A DNA stretch of 64,000 nucleotides from positions 248,001-312,000 of the forward strand of contig NZ_BMEC01000006.1 of NCBI RefSeq assembly GCF_014636295.1, in the 5' to 3' direction. Under the pieces are notes generated by a model. It was not told where the DNA came from. It worked only from the letters and a program-made list of their open reading frames with translations, and did no database searches. The translations under genes and the position numbers were made by a program. Below, one piece after another: positions 38,469-46,372 of this stretch. Numbering within the stretch: the stretch's first letter is position 1; every line of letters starts with the position of its first letter. Source of the stretch: Marivirga lumbricoides. Lineage in GTDB: Bacteria > Bacteroidota > Bacteroidia > Cytophagales > Cyclobacteriaceae.

Positions 38469-39633
38469 TTTCTTGTTTTTCAAAACTGTTGATGATTTTT
38501 CGCTGGGTGATGTTGTACTGAATTCCCGTTACCCCATATCTATTCTTTGTGGCCACTACATAATTATTGGTGAAAGTATCATCCACCTTCACGGCTTCCA
38601 GATTGATACCGGAATCAAACAAGGGTGCTGTGCCACCCCGGATGGTTCCCTGTGTTGTTCGCTGAAAAATGATGATAAAGATGGTGTTTGGAAATTCCTT
38701 TCTAAGCCGGTCAAATTCTGTGGACTTTACATGCAGCTTGTTCCAACTGTCAATGATGATTACGTCAAAATCTTTGGCAGCTTTCCGGATGGTATCAAAT
38801 CCTTCTGGTAGCTGATCGGTGATGAATATGTTATCCCTATTTTCAGCTTCCAGGTATTCTTCCCGCATTCTTCTCACCAAGTCGGACTTGCGTCCAATCT
38901 CCAGAGAAAACATGGCCACTTTCAGGTCAATATCTGCAAAGCCGTTGGCCAGTTGGTAACTAAAGCGGGTCTTCCCACCTCCCTGATCACCTTCCAGAGT
39001 AATGGCCAGCTCAAATCTTTCCAGATCTCCCAGCAGTTTACCTAAATCACCTGCCAGCCTGAATGAATTTTCTGAAGGTCTCTCATCAATTTCATTCATG
39101 GAGTCAAAAAGGCTTTTCTTTCTCTTCTCTATAAGCTTAGGGGTTTCTTTGGTTGAAGAAGAAGCGCCCACTCCATTCAAAGGCTGTACCTGTGACCCTA
39201 ATTCCAGGTCTTTTTTCCATGACTTATTGATGGTAATTTTGATTTTTCCGCCATCAGGAAGCTTGTTGTATTGCCTAATCAGGGTATCCTGAATTTTGGC
39301 AATATGCCTGGCTTGCAATGATGACTTTCTGATTTGCTTGGTAAGAATAGCTTTCTGCAAGGATTTGATGTAGAGACCTAGCTGATGCTTGGTCTTTACC
39401 TGGTTATGCATTTTTAGGAACTTCTCCACAAACCCTTTTGCAGCATCGTTTCCCTGCCTCAGGTGATCATTGAGTTTCTGGATGTACAGGTCTATGGATT
39501 TTGTTACAGTTTGATCCTGTTTGTACCAGGCATTGGCCTCCAAAAAGAATTCATGCCCCTCTTGAAGCACTTTGGGCAGGGTTTGTAGATTGACTTCCCT
39601 AATTTTCTCTGAATAGTTGTTGACCGAAACCAT
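38458..39633 (-). CDS. RadA-like RecA-fold ATPase
   Basis: The protein has 391 residues. Residues 1-180 are helical and unrecognised. The C-terminal RecA fold has Walker A GDQGGGKT (215-222), Walker B VIIIDS (291-296), and KNRYG (363-367), matching the KNRFG motif that marks RadA. It lacks the RadA zinc finger and Lon-like C-terminal domain. It could act in branch migration, replication loading, or as a DNA-translocating motor of the element. It heads a three-gene minus-strand operon with two small membrane proteins. Confidence 0.72.
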   Translation of the reverse strand: MVSVNNYSEKIREVNLQTLPKVLQEGHEFFLEANAWYKQDQTVTKSIDLYIQKLNDHLRQGNDAAKGFVEKFLKMHNQVKTKHQLGLYIKSLQKAILTKQIRKSSLQARHIAKIQDTLIRQYNKLPDGGKIKITINKSWKKDLELGSQVQPLNGVGASSSTKETPKLIEKRKKSLFDSMNEIDERPSENSFRLAGDLGKLLGDLERFELAITLEGDQGGGKTRFSYQLANGFADIDLKVAMFSLEIGRKSDLVRRMREEYLEAENRDNIFITDQLPEGFDTIRKAAKDFDVIIIDSWNKLHVKSTEFDRLRKEFPNTIFIIIFQRTTQGTIRGGTAPLFDSGINLEAVKVDDTFTNNYVVATKNRYGVTGIQYNITQRKIINSFEKQENGE

Positions 39634-39665
39634 AGGACAAGGATAGGCCTTTTGAAAAATAGGGT

Positions 39666-39685
39666 TTCGGGTTTGTTCGGGTTTG
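39666..39685. promoter_or_regulatory. Shared upstream motif, copy A
   Basis: TTTCGGGTTTGTTCGGGTTT lies 33 bases upstream of the RadA-like gene start. It matches 17 of 20 positions of a site upstream of the basic-protein/methyltransferase operon (42959-42978). It has internal TCGGGTT half-sites 10 bases apart, about one helical turn. A regulator encoded on the element may bind both. Confidence 0.45.
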
Positions 39686-39719
39686 CTTCTTTATCTATTG
39701 CAATTGTTTTGATACTCCA

Positions 39720-40379
39720 CTATTTTAAAGACTCTTCAGCATAATATCCCACATCGGGATTTTTATTATCAATGAAAATCAGATTAGAAGTATCTCCAAG
39801 AACTTCATCAACTAAGCCATATTCTTTTGCCTGCACGGCATTTAAAAATTTGTCCCTAATAAAAAAATCCTCAATTTCCTTCCAGGTATGACCAGTGTTT
39901 TTACCGATGATATGAAAAAGTTGTGTTTGAAGTCGCTCTTGTTCTCTTGTTGCTATTCTAACATCTTCTGTATACCCTTTTGCTCCACCACCTGTCGGGT
40001 GCATGTGAACAGTAGATTGAGCTAATGCATAACGCTTACCGACTGCTCCACAAGTCAGTAACGCAGTAGCCATACTTCCAGAAAATCCCACCGAAACGGT
40101 AGACACTGGGGCTGAGATCATCTGCATGGCATCATAAATCGCCATTCCTGCATAAACACTGCCTCCAGGAGACTGAATGTACATATCAATCTGCCGTTTG
40201 GGATCCTGACTATTGAGGTAAAGAAGTTGGGCAACAATGACATTAGCCACTTGATCGTCAATGCCGGTACCTAAAAAAACAATCCGTTCTTTGAGCAATA
40301 AACTGTAAATATCATAGGCTCGTTCCCCTCTTCCGCTTTGATCTATGACCATCGGTATTAAACTAGATTGCGTTAACAT
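39720..40379 (-). CDS. ClpP-like serine protease
   Basis: The protein has 219 residues, close to normal ClpP length. Catalytic Ser102 (FSGSMATAL), His127 (VHMHPTGG) and Asp176 (IRDKFLNA) align with the ClpP triad, and [16 protein letters not shown] is the typical oxyanion region. It overlaps the small upstream gene by 7 bases in an operon with an ECF sigma factor. On this element it may process a regulator, such as an anti-sigma, or virion proteins; no Clp ATPase is encoded beside it. Confidence 0.9.
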   Translation of the reverse strand: MLTQSSLIPMVIDQSGRGERAYDIYSLLLKERIVFLGTGIDDQVANVIVAQLLYLNSQDPKRQIDMYIQSPGGSVYAGMAIYDAMQMISAPVSTVSVGFSGSMATALLTCGAVGKRYALAQSTVHMHPTGGGAKGYTEDVRIATREQERLQTQLFHIIGKNTGHTWKEIEDFFIRDKFLNAVQAKEYGLVDEVLGDTSNLIFIDNKNPDVGYYAEESLK

Positions 40380-40654
40380 CCCTTATCTTTTTTAAAGTAC
40401 GATTTAATTTTTTGCTGAAAGTTTAGCTGAGTTGGTTCGTTAAATAGTTTTTGATCCATACGCTTTATTTCCTCCCTAAGAATATTTCTACCATACTGTT
40501 GAATGGCTTTATATGCATATTCTTGAAAATTCACTTTCGAAGCAAACCTTTCATCCACCAGCATTCTAGCTTCCAGCAGCATCCGCTCTCCTAAATCACC
40601 TTCATTTTGAAGGAATTGCTCTATTTGCACTATTTCAACTAATGAAGTCCTCAT
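40373..40654 (-). CDS. Small helical protein between sigma factor and ClpP
   Basis: The protein has 93 residues with no membrane helix. The segment [20 protein letters not shown] then [12 protein letters not shown] recalls the cytoplasmic part of Bacteroidota anti-sigma factors, though shorter and without an anchor. It overlaps the sigma gene by 20 bases and clpP by 7. It is a candidate anti-sigma or ClpP substrate; this is inference. Confidence 0.55.
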   Translation of the reverse strand: MRTSLVEIVQIEQFLQNEGDLGERMLLEARMLVDERFASKVNFQEYAYKAIQQYGRNILREEIKRMDQKLFNEPTQLNFQQKIKSYFKKDKGC

Positions 40655-41165
40655 ATTTTAAAGATTTTGTTTTGATTTGTTCCCTCACTTTTTCCAGACA
40701 TTTATATTTCTGAACTGTAGCAGACCGCTCATTACTAAAGCCAAATTGTGTGGAGATATCTGACATTGACATTCTTTCATAATAAAAGGACTGGAGCATA
40801 TCCATGCACTTCTGTCCGGCAGTTTTTAAAAATGAGTTCAGTCTTTCTGAAATAGGCTCTTCATGTTTCGATTCAACCACATCAACATTCTCAAGAGATT
40901 CTGTTTTAAATGATCTTACAGATTTTTTCAACCAAAGATTCCTTCCGATTCCCAGTAAATAGGCGTTATCTGATACTCCCGGATCGAAATGATTAATCAC
41001 TGTTTTTTCATAAAAAATCAATAATGCTTCTTGGAAAATATCTCGCGTCTCTTCAAAATCACCTCCATTTTTGCTGATATATCTGGCTAACGCTGGAAAT
41101 GCTTCAAGGTATAATTTTGCAAACAGCTTCTCTTTGGGCGACCGTTTTATAATTGTGTCCGTCAT
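40635..41165 (-). CDS. ECF-type RNA polymerase sigma factor
   Basis: The protein has 176 residues from ATG 41165; the frame extends to a TTG at 41192. Region 2 is seen in EETRDIFQEALLIFYEK and GIGRNLWLKK, region 4 in ERMSMSDISTQFGFSNERSA with an HTH. It would redirect polymerase to element or host promoters. Gene overlaps tie it to the small protein and ClpP, so the three act as one unit. Confidence 0.88.
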   Translation of the reverse strand: MTDTIIKRSPKEKLFAKLYLEAFPALARYISKNGGDFEETRDIFQEALLIFYEKTVINHFDPGVSDNAYLLGIGRNLWLKKSVRSFKTESLENVDVVESKHEEPISERLNSFLKTAGQKCMDMLQSFYYERMSMSDISTQFGFSNERSATVQKYKCLEKVREQIKTKSLKYEDFIS

Positions 41166-41269
41166 CGGTTTGTTAAAAGTCTTTATATACAAGTTCCTAT
41201 TTTCCTCAATACATCACCCTATAAATTGAGATATTTTTTGAAACTTGATAATAATAAGACAAACTACAG

Positions 41270-42229
41270 TCAGTGATCTAAGCTCTCAGTTAAAATAAGA
41301 TTTATTTTTAATGCCCTAGCCCGAACTTGCAAAAGATCAGCAACGCCATTCAATTCAGCTTTAATTGGATAATTAGCCGTCAGCACTTCGGTTTTAATTT
41401 TATTCGTCTGCTTTGTTACCGCTACACCTGTTTGTTTTGTAATTGTATGCCATTTATGTTTTTTGGTAAATTTTTCCAGGACATCTGAAGGATAACTACT
41501 TAATAGAAATTTTCCCGTGACCTTGCTTAGCACATCAAGTAAATCTGTAAAGTCCTTTTCCGTATAACCCTTATAATGCCCCATATCGGAATTGAAGTAT
41601 GGTGGGTCACAATAGAAAAAACTATCAGTTGAATCACGGCTTCTGATGACCTGAAGGGCATCATTATTTTCAATGTCCACCATATCCAGCCGTTTTTTAA
41701 TATCTTTAGTAAAAGCAAGCTTCTTGTTGACAAATCGCTTGAGGGTGCCATTACTATTTCGCTCATAAGCATAGCCACCAAAAATCCGGGAGGAAAAGCT
41801 CATATTGGTCTGCACCCAGAAAGCCCAGGCTCGTTGAACCGGATCAAATTTATCAGCATTCTTGAGGATTTCCTGGGTCTCACGGTGTACCTGCCTACTG
41901 TGTGGGGTAGCTTGGACCAGCTTTTCCAGTTTATTGAAATCACCGTGGCATACACTGTAGAAATTGACCACCTCACCATTGAGGTCATTGATCACTTCCA
42001 TTTCAGAAGGTTCTTTGGCAAAGAAAACTGCAGCTCCTCCTACAAAAGGTTCGCAGTAGAGTTTATGTTCAGGAATGAGTGATAGGATTAGACTTACCAG
42101 CCGTTGCTTACCTCCATAATAGGTAATGGGCGTTTTATTGACAAAATCAAGGCCTTCCAGTGGAGATTCCATTTTCACATGTCTTACTTTTTTTATTCTG
42201 CTATCTTCAATGTTCATAGCGTACGGCAT
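41270..42229 (-). CDS. DNA adenine methyltransferase (Dam/D12 class)
   Basis: The protein has 319 residues. TPITYYGGKQRLV and CEPFVGGAAVFF form the SAM-binding part; FFYCDPPYFN is the DPPY catalytic motif (about residue 208). D12-class enzymes methylate adenine N6. On phages this protects against host restriction or marks the genome. It overlaps the upstream gene by 23 bases; ATG 42217 is an alternative start. Confidence 0.92.
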   Translation of the reverse strand: MPYAMNIEDSRIKKVRHVKMESPLEGLDFVNKTPITYYGGKQRLVSLILSLIPEHKLYCEPFVGGAAVFFAKEPSEMEVINDLNGEVVNFYSVCHGDFNKLEKLVQATPHSRQVHRETQEILKNADKFDPVQRAWAFWVQTNMSFSSRIFGGYAYERNSNGTLKRFVNKKLAFTKDIKKRLDMVDIENNDALQVIRSRDSTDSFFYCDPPYFNSDMGHYKGYTEKDFTDLLDVLSKVTGKFLLSSYPSDVLEKFTKKHKWHTITKQTGVAVTKQTNKIKTEVLTANYPIKAELNGVADLLQVRARALKINLILTESLDH

Positions 42230-42740
42230 CGGTAGCTTTGCGCCTGAATACCATCAAAGCTTGTTCCACTGACTGGCCGAAAACAGGTGGAAGTACATAC
42301 TCATCAATCTTTTCGGCCATTTTATCCAGTTCTGTCATAGGCCAATTCTTTTGGTCGAGGCTAGCCAGAATGATCAATAATCCACCAACCGCCAATAATT
42401 GCAGGGTATGGTAAATGAAAGTGATTTCAACAGGCAATGCATGTGGGTGCGGATATTCCGGATGAAAATAAGCGCGGTAGGGAGGCATTCCAATGACCAG
42501 ATCAAAAGGATATCCAGGTAACTGGGTCACTCTGCTACGAGGTTGTTCTGCTTCCCATTCAAAGAGCGTATCCAGGCACAGGTTTTTATGGCTGACTTGG
42601 GCAGTGATCAAATGGTCATCATATCCTGTACTAAACAAGATCGCATTTTGCCCATTTTTATACCCATGAGCTCTGGCTAATTGCCAGACAAGGGTATCCA
42701 GTGCCCCTATTATTAATGGATGTAAATCCTGCTGACACAT
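42207..42740 (-). CDS. Short methyltransferase-like protein with MPPY motif
   Basis: The protein has 177 residues. FDLVIGMPPYRAYF resembles motif IV (N/D-PPY) of N6-adenine methyltransferases with Met in place of Asn/Asp, and a following hydrophobic strand LLAVGGLLIILAS fits motif V-VI. The SAM-binding N-terminal part is short, so it may be reduced or inactive. It overlaps the Dam gene and probably is co-translated. Confidence 0.58.
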   Translation of the reverse strand: MCQQDLHPLIIGALDTLVWQLARAHGYKNGQNAILFSTGYDDHLITAQVSHKNLCLDTLFEWEAEQPRSRVTQLPGYPFDLVIGMPPYRAYFHPEYPHPHALPVEITFIYHTLQLLAVGGLLIILASLDQKNWPMTELDKMAEKIDEYVLPPVFGQSVEQALMVFRRKATDAVRYEH

Positions 42741-42745
42741 TCCAC

Positions 42746-42916
42746 TTACAATTTACCCTCTCGCTTGAGTTCACGAGTAGACCGCTGAATGGCTTTTGTC
42801 CAGGCCTCACCCTTTTTCCGGGTACGCTTGGCATGTCGGCTAATCATTGTCACCCTCTTAGTATTGGCTGATTTGCCGGAAGTGGATCTTCTTTTAGTTG
42901 TCTTCTTTCTTGCCAT
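42746..42916 (-). CDS. Small strongly basic protein
   Basis: The protein has 56 residues from ATG 42916. Lys and Arg make up over a third of the chain (MARKKTTKRRS, RHAKRTRKKGEAW). No fold is recognised. It is likely nucleic-acid binding, such as a DNA-condensing protein. It opens the minus-strand operon that continues with the two methyltransferase-like genes. Confidence 0.55.
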   Translation of the reverse strand: MARKKTTKRRSTSGKSANTKRVTMISRHAKRTRKKGEAWTKAIQRSTRELKREGKL

Positions 42917-42958
42917 GATTGCTTTTTTTAACAATCATAGCACAGATCAGAAAACTGC

Positions 42959-42978
42959 TTTCGGGTTGGTTCGGGATG
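42959..42978. promoter_or_regulatory. Shared upstream motif, copy B
   Basis: TTTCGGGTTGGTTCGGGATG lies 43 bases upstream of the basic-protein start and matches 17 of 20 positions of the site before the RadA-like gene (39666-39685). Confidence 0.45.
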
Positions 42979-43087
42979 AGGAGTTTTACATTGGGAAGAT
43001 GTGTTTTATCAATGTATTCTGTCACATTTTGTCGGTATTTGTTACGAGTGCTCTAGTAATATGAATTCCAAGCAGCAACCTTATTAT

Positions 43088-43149
43088 CAACTTTAAAGTT
43101 GTATAAATATTTATAAACGTTTTTTATTCACTTTAAAGTTGTATATTTG
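43088..43149 (+). promoter_or_regulatory. Two palindromic operators and promoter of the toxin-antitoxin operon
   Basis: A perfect palindrome CAACTTTAAAGTTG lies at 43088-43101, and the core ACTTTAAAGTTG recurs with CTTTAAAG starting exactly 40 bp later (43131 against 43091). The second copy abuts TATATTTG (43142-43149), a perfect match to the Bacteroidota -7 box TANNTTTG. Binding there would block polymerase. Autorepression by the helix-turn-helix antitoxin encoded downstream is the natural reading. Confidence 0.72.
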
Positions 43150-43169
43150 TTATCGAAAAAAGCACTGAT

Positions 43170-43517
43170 GTGGAATTAAAAGATGAAGTTGAGTCGTTTC
43201 TGAAGGATTTCAAGCACAAACTGGGATTTTGGGGCTTGCTTTTCAGGTCAGATCGGACTAAAAACTTCAGTACAATGCTCGCACTTGAAGTAAGCGTGAA
43301 TGATATTAAGAGTACTCTCAATGATTTAAGAGTTAGTGACTATTCCGAAGGACCTTTGGAGGAAGTACTTTACAAGGGTTCTGATATGTGGGTCTTTGGA
43401 AAAGTGATCAAGAAGAAGGAAGTCTATATAAAGATCACAATGGGATTACCCAGCGATAAAGTGATTTGCATTTCCTTTCATATAGCAGAGAAAAAGATGA
43501 AGTATCCCTTAAAATAA
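43170..43517 (+). CDS. MqsR-like toxin of a type II toxin-antitoxin pair
   Basis: The protein has 115 residues, starting at GTG 43170 (an ATG two bases upstream reads only three codons). The pattern TMLALEVSVNDIKSTLNDL, then DYSEGPLEE, MWVFGKVIKKKEVYIKI and ISFHIAEKKMKYP resembles MqsR/RelE-fold RNase toxins that sit before YgiT/MqsA-type antitoxins. It lies 7 bases before the antitoxin gene. Ribonuclease activity is inferred from family. Confidence 0.68.
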   Translation: MELKDEVESFLKDFKHKLGFWGLLFRSDRTKNFSTMLALEVSVNDIKSTLNDLRVSDYSEGPLEEVLYKGSDMWVFGKVIKKKEVYIKITMGLPSDKVICISFHIAEKKMKYPLK

Positions 43518-43524
43518 AAAAGTT

Positions 43525-44529
43525 ATGAAAAGTCCAATCACAGGCAAAGAAATGCCATTGAGGCAAGAAAAAGGGGCGTTTGATTTTCGAAAAGAACAAT
43601 TCGAAATAGTATACCATTATTACGAGTGTGAAGAAAGTAAGGAACGGTTTGAGTCCGAGGAATTGACCCAACTAAACCTTAGCCAGGTTTACAATCAGTA
43701 TCGGAAAAGACATAATCTGCCATTTCCTGAAGAGATTAAAGAGCTAAGGGAAACCTATAATCTTTCAGCTGCCAAAATGTCGGAGGTATTGGGGTTTGGT
43801 ATCAACGTATACCGGAGTTATGAACAAGGCGAGATTCCAAATTCATCGAATGCCAAACTGATTCAGCTTACACAAGACCCAAGAGAATTTAAAAAATTGG
43901 TTTCACTCAGTAGTTCACTAAGTGAGAAGGAAAAAACAAAGATCAATCAACGTATTAATGAACTGCTCTTGGAAGAAGTGGAGTTTGAGAGCTTTGATGT
44001 AAAAGATTATCTAATGGGACAGCATTCTCCAGACGAGACAACTGGCTATCGGTTATCAAACCTAGAGAAGTTCACTGAAATGGTGGTGTTTTTCACCTAT
44101 GAGGCACAGCCCTGGAAGACCAAAATGAATAAACTACTCTTCTATGCGGATTTTTTGCATTTCAAGCGATGTGGTGTTTCAATAAGTGGCACTCAGTACA
44201 GGGCAATTGATATGGGGCCAGTGCCTAACAACTATCAGAGCCTATTCGAGTACATCGCCAATAAAGATGATGTAGATGTCTACCACACGCAATTTGAAAA
44301 TGGTGGTGTTGGTGAGCAGTTTAAGCCTCATCATGAACGAGTATTTGATCCTGAACTGTTTGATGAAAAAGAATTGGAAACACTCCAGATTGTGGCTAAG
44401 AAATTTAAAAAAGCAAAGACTCAGGAAATAGTCAATATCAGTCATCAGGAAAAGGCCTGGAAGGATAACTTTTCCAATGGCAAAAATTTGATTAATTACT
44501 TATATGCATTTGAATTAATAACTATTTAA
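43525..44529 (+). CDS. Antitoxin with HTH and Panacea (DUF4065/SocA) domain
   Basis: The protein has 334 residues. The N-terminal ~60 residues resemble an MqsA-type zinc-finger region that has lost its cysteines. An XRE-like HTH follows (about 65-110, IKELRETYNLSAAKMSEVLGF with YRSYEQGE). The C-terminal Panacea domain (about 185-330) has MNKLLFYADFLHFK, GTQYRAIDMGPVPNNY and the DEKELETL segment. Panacea proteins neutralise diverse toxins. It pairs with the upstream toxin and probably binds the two palindromes. Confidence 0.85.
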   Translation: MKSPITGKEMPLRQEKGAFDFRKEQFEIVYHYYECEESKERFESEELTQLNLSQVYNQYRKRHNLPFPEEIKELRETYNLSAAKMSEVLGFGINVYRSYEQGEIPNSSNAKLIQLTQDPREFKKLVSLSSSLSEKEKTKINQRINELLLEEVEFESFDVKDYLMGQHSPDETTGYRLSNLEKFTEMVVFFTYEAQPWKTKMNKLLFYADFLHFKRCGVSISGTQYRAIDMGPVPNNYQSLFEYIANKDDVDVYHTQFENGGVGEQFKPHHERVFDPELFDEKELETLQIVAKKFKKAKTQEIVNISHQEKAWKDNFSNGKNLINYLYAFELITI

Positions 44530-44539
44530 CACTAAAACT

Positions 44540-44713
44540 ATGGCAGTAAACAAACCATATGGCGATAATGCCAGAAAAGGAGCTGTGAGAGGGAGGTCTC
44601 AAGTTCTTAACCCCAAAACCAATCAATGGACTAAAAGAGATTCGGAAACAGGAAAGTTCATGGACGGCAAACAGGACGGTACTCCCTTTAAAGGAGTAAG
44701 AAAGGAGAAGTGA
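44540..44713 (+). CDS. Conserved 57-residue basic protein
   Basis: A 57-codon frame starts at ATG 44540 (MAVNKPYGDNARKGAVRGR) and ends with TGA at 44711-44713. The pattern PYGDNARKGAV...RSQ...TKRD.ETG.F...K.....FKGVR.EK is one I recall in many Bacteroidota and proteobacterial genomes beside toxin-antitoxin or defence genes. It begins 10 bases after the antitoxin gene and stops 1 base before the next start, so it belongs to this transcript. Function unknown. Confidence 0.72.
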   Translation: MAVNKPYGDNARKGAVRGRSQVLNPKTNQWTKRDSETGKFMDGKQDGTPFKGVRKEK

Positions 44714-44714
44714 T

Positions 44715-45284
44715 ATGCAGAAGATAAAATTTGATCCAATAACTACCTTCCTACTAATACTGGTGATTATTCTCATCTTTCATGCGTTTTTTCAATATCT
44801 CAAAAAAGTGTCGTGCAAAGAGGAAGAACTAAAGAGTGAAATTGAAAGGTGCCTATTTAAGATGAATCTTGCTCAGGAGAAAAGAGAGGAGCTGAAAGAA
44901 AGAGCCGCAAAAAAGTTTAAAATACTTTCGGTCTCCGTTTTTGTGGCATTTGGGATTCTTATAACAGCACTGACCTGGTTTGGTGTTTCTTACATCGATG
45001 CTCTTGAAGGAATTACTGGAACAATTGCTGTCACTTTCTTTATGTACACTTGGATTGCTTACGGAAAAATAGGTGTGAACCAGTTTTTGGATATGCTGAA
45101 GTCTAAGGTTCTTCAGCACATTTATATGAAAAATGGATTTAACCCGAAGGTTATTGATGAGCTGCAGATGAGTATCGTTGACAAAATCGCTCAACTGAAT
45201 ATGTTAAATGAGCATAAACAAAATTTGGACCTCCAACTAATTGAATATGGACGATATATTGAGAAGAGCGTTTTTGGAAAATGA
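44715..45284 (+). CDS. Membrane protein of unknown function (defence-like cassette)
   Basis: The protein has 189 residues with an N-terminal membrane helix (about 9-27), a charged coiled coil (30-70), two further membrane segments (about 73-115) and a charged C-terminus. It overlaps the next gene by 38 bases. It may be a membrane-damaging effector or anchor for the downstream GHKL ATPase system, by context only. Confidence 0.6.
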   Translation: MQKIKFDPITTFLLILVIILIFHAFFQYLKKVSCKEEELKSEIERCLFKMNLAQEKREELKERAAKKFKILSVSVFVAFGILITALTWFGVSYIDALEGITGTIAVTFFMYTWIAYGKIGVNQFLDMLKSKVLQHIYMKNGFNPKVIDELQMSIVDKIAQLNMLNEHKQNLDLQLIEYGRYIEKSVFGK

Positions 45285-46359
45285 TATTAGTACTAAACTG
45301 AGATCTATGACAGAGATGGCAGACCCTATGAGAAATTTTAGAAAAGCATTGGGCATCCACAGTGTTATGGCAGAAATGCAAAGTAAGATTAACCCCCTTC
45401 GGGATTCAGCACTTGGGAATTTCCTACAAAGTCATAAGGCATTAGCTGAGATTGATAGGTCTCTCCACAGCCATAACCTACTTCAATTACATAAAACCAG
45501 TTTAACTGGAGTAATCAATATGCCACAATCCTATCAGTTCAATCTGATAGCTGAAGCCTTCGGAAGAAACAGGATATTTTCAGATATGATTGGTAAGGGG
45601 TTTGAAAATTCCATGATAGATAAGACATGGAATAGCGTTATTAAAAATCTAATGAAAGGCCTATCAGCAAATCAACCCTTATTTGGGAATGCCTTCCAGA
45701 TTTATAGTAAAACTCTGATTAATGGTGGACAAAGGCTAAATCTATTCGAGGTAGTAAATAGTAAATTCCAGATGCAATTGGGCGGATTAACACTCAAAAA
45801 CTATTCTGGTTTTGATGAATTCAGAAGCGACTTGTATGCCATTCCTGAAGCTGGAATTCTTCTGGATGACATTTTTGAAGAGGTGCAGGACATTGAATCG
45901 AACAGGATCAGTGAATATGGACTGGCTGTCTATAGAATTGCTGATAGTATTGAGGAGTTGCTTCAGCTCATTATCGATAGAATAACCTTAAGTCATGATC
46001 AGAAGAAAGCGTTCATAACAGGGCTATTGGTTTTAAAACACTATTTATTTACATACTTTATACCAGTAGCTTCAATTGTTTACAGTTATCATTTGAGTCA
46101 TCAGTCCAGCAAAGAAATTTTAGATCTAAAGAAAGATATCAAGGAGAACCATCAAGAGATCATTGAAGATAATGAGGATATCAAAGCCACCAATCAATCC
46201 ATTCTTGAAAACCAGGAGGAGTTAACGAACGGCTTAGAACAAGTGGATTTGAATGATCAAGATTTGCGCGAACAATTAACTAATGAAATGGATGAAATCA
46301 AGGAGCATCAGAATGAAATCGATGCTAAAATTGACTCAATGGTAAAGGCTCTAAAATAA
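45247..46359 (+). CDS. Helical protein with membrane segment and C-terminal coiled coil
   Basis: The protein has 370 residues from ATG 45247; a TTG 6 bases earlier is less likely. The first 240 residues are helical and unrecognised. A hydrophobic stretch (about 258-282, LLVLKHYLFTYFIPVASIVYSY) is followed by a long acidic coiled coil to the end. It lies 13 bases before the GHKL ATPase gene. Function unknown; context suggests part of the same system. Confidence 0.6.
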   Translation: MDDILRRAFLENDISTKLRSMTEMADPMRNFRKALGIHSVMAEMQSKINPLRDSALGNFLQSHKALAEIDRSLHSHNLLQLHKTSLTGVINMPQSYQFNLIAEAFGRNRIFSDMIGKGFENSMIDKTWNSVIKNLMKGLSANQPLFGNAFQIYSKTLINGGQRLNLFEVVNSKFQMQLGGLTLKNYSGFDEFRSDLYAIPEAGILLDDIFEEVQDIESNRISEYGLAVYRIADSIEELLQLIIDRITLSHDQKKAFITGLLVLKHYLFTYFIPVASIVYSYHLSHQSSKEILDLKKDIKENHQEIIEDNEDIKATNQSILENQEELTNGLEQVDLNDQDLREQLTNEMDEIKEHQNEIDAKIDSMVKALK

Positions 46360-46372
46360 GGAAAAACTCTAA

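Noticed and set aside
39720-40379. ClpP-like protein as a tailed-phage prohead protease
   Set aside because: No portal or major capsid gene follows it, and gene overlaps tie it to the sigma factor instead.
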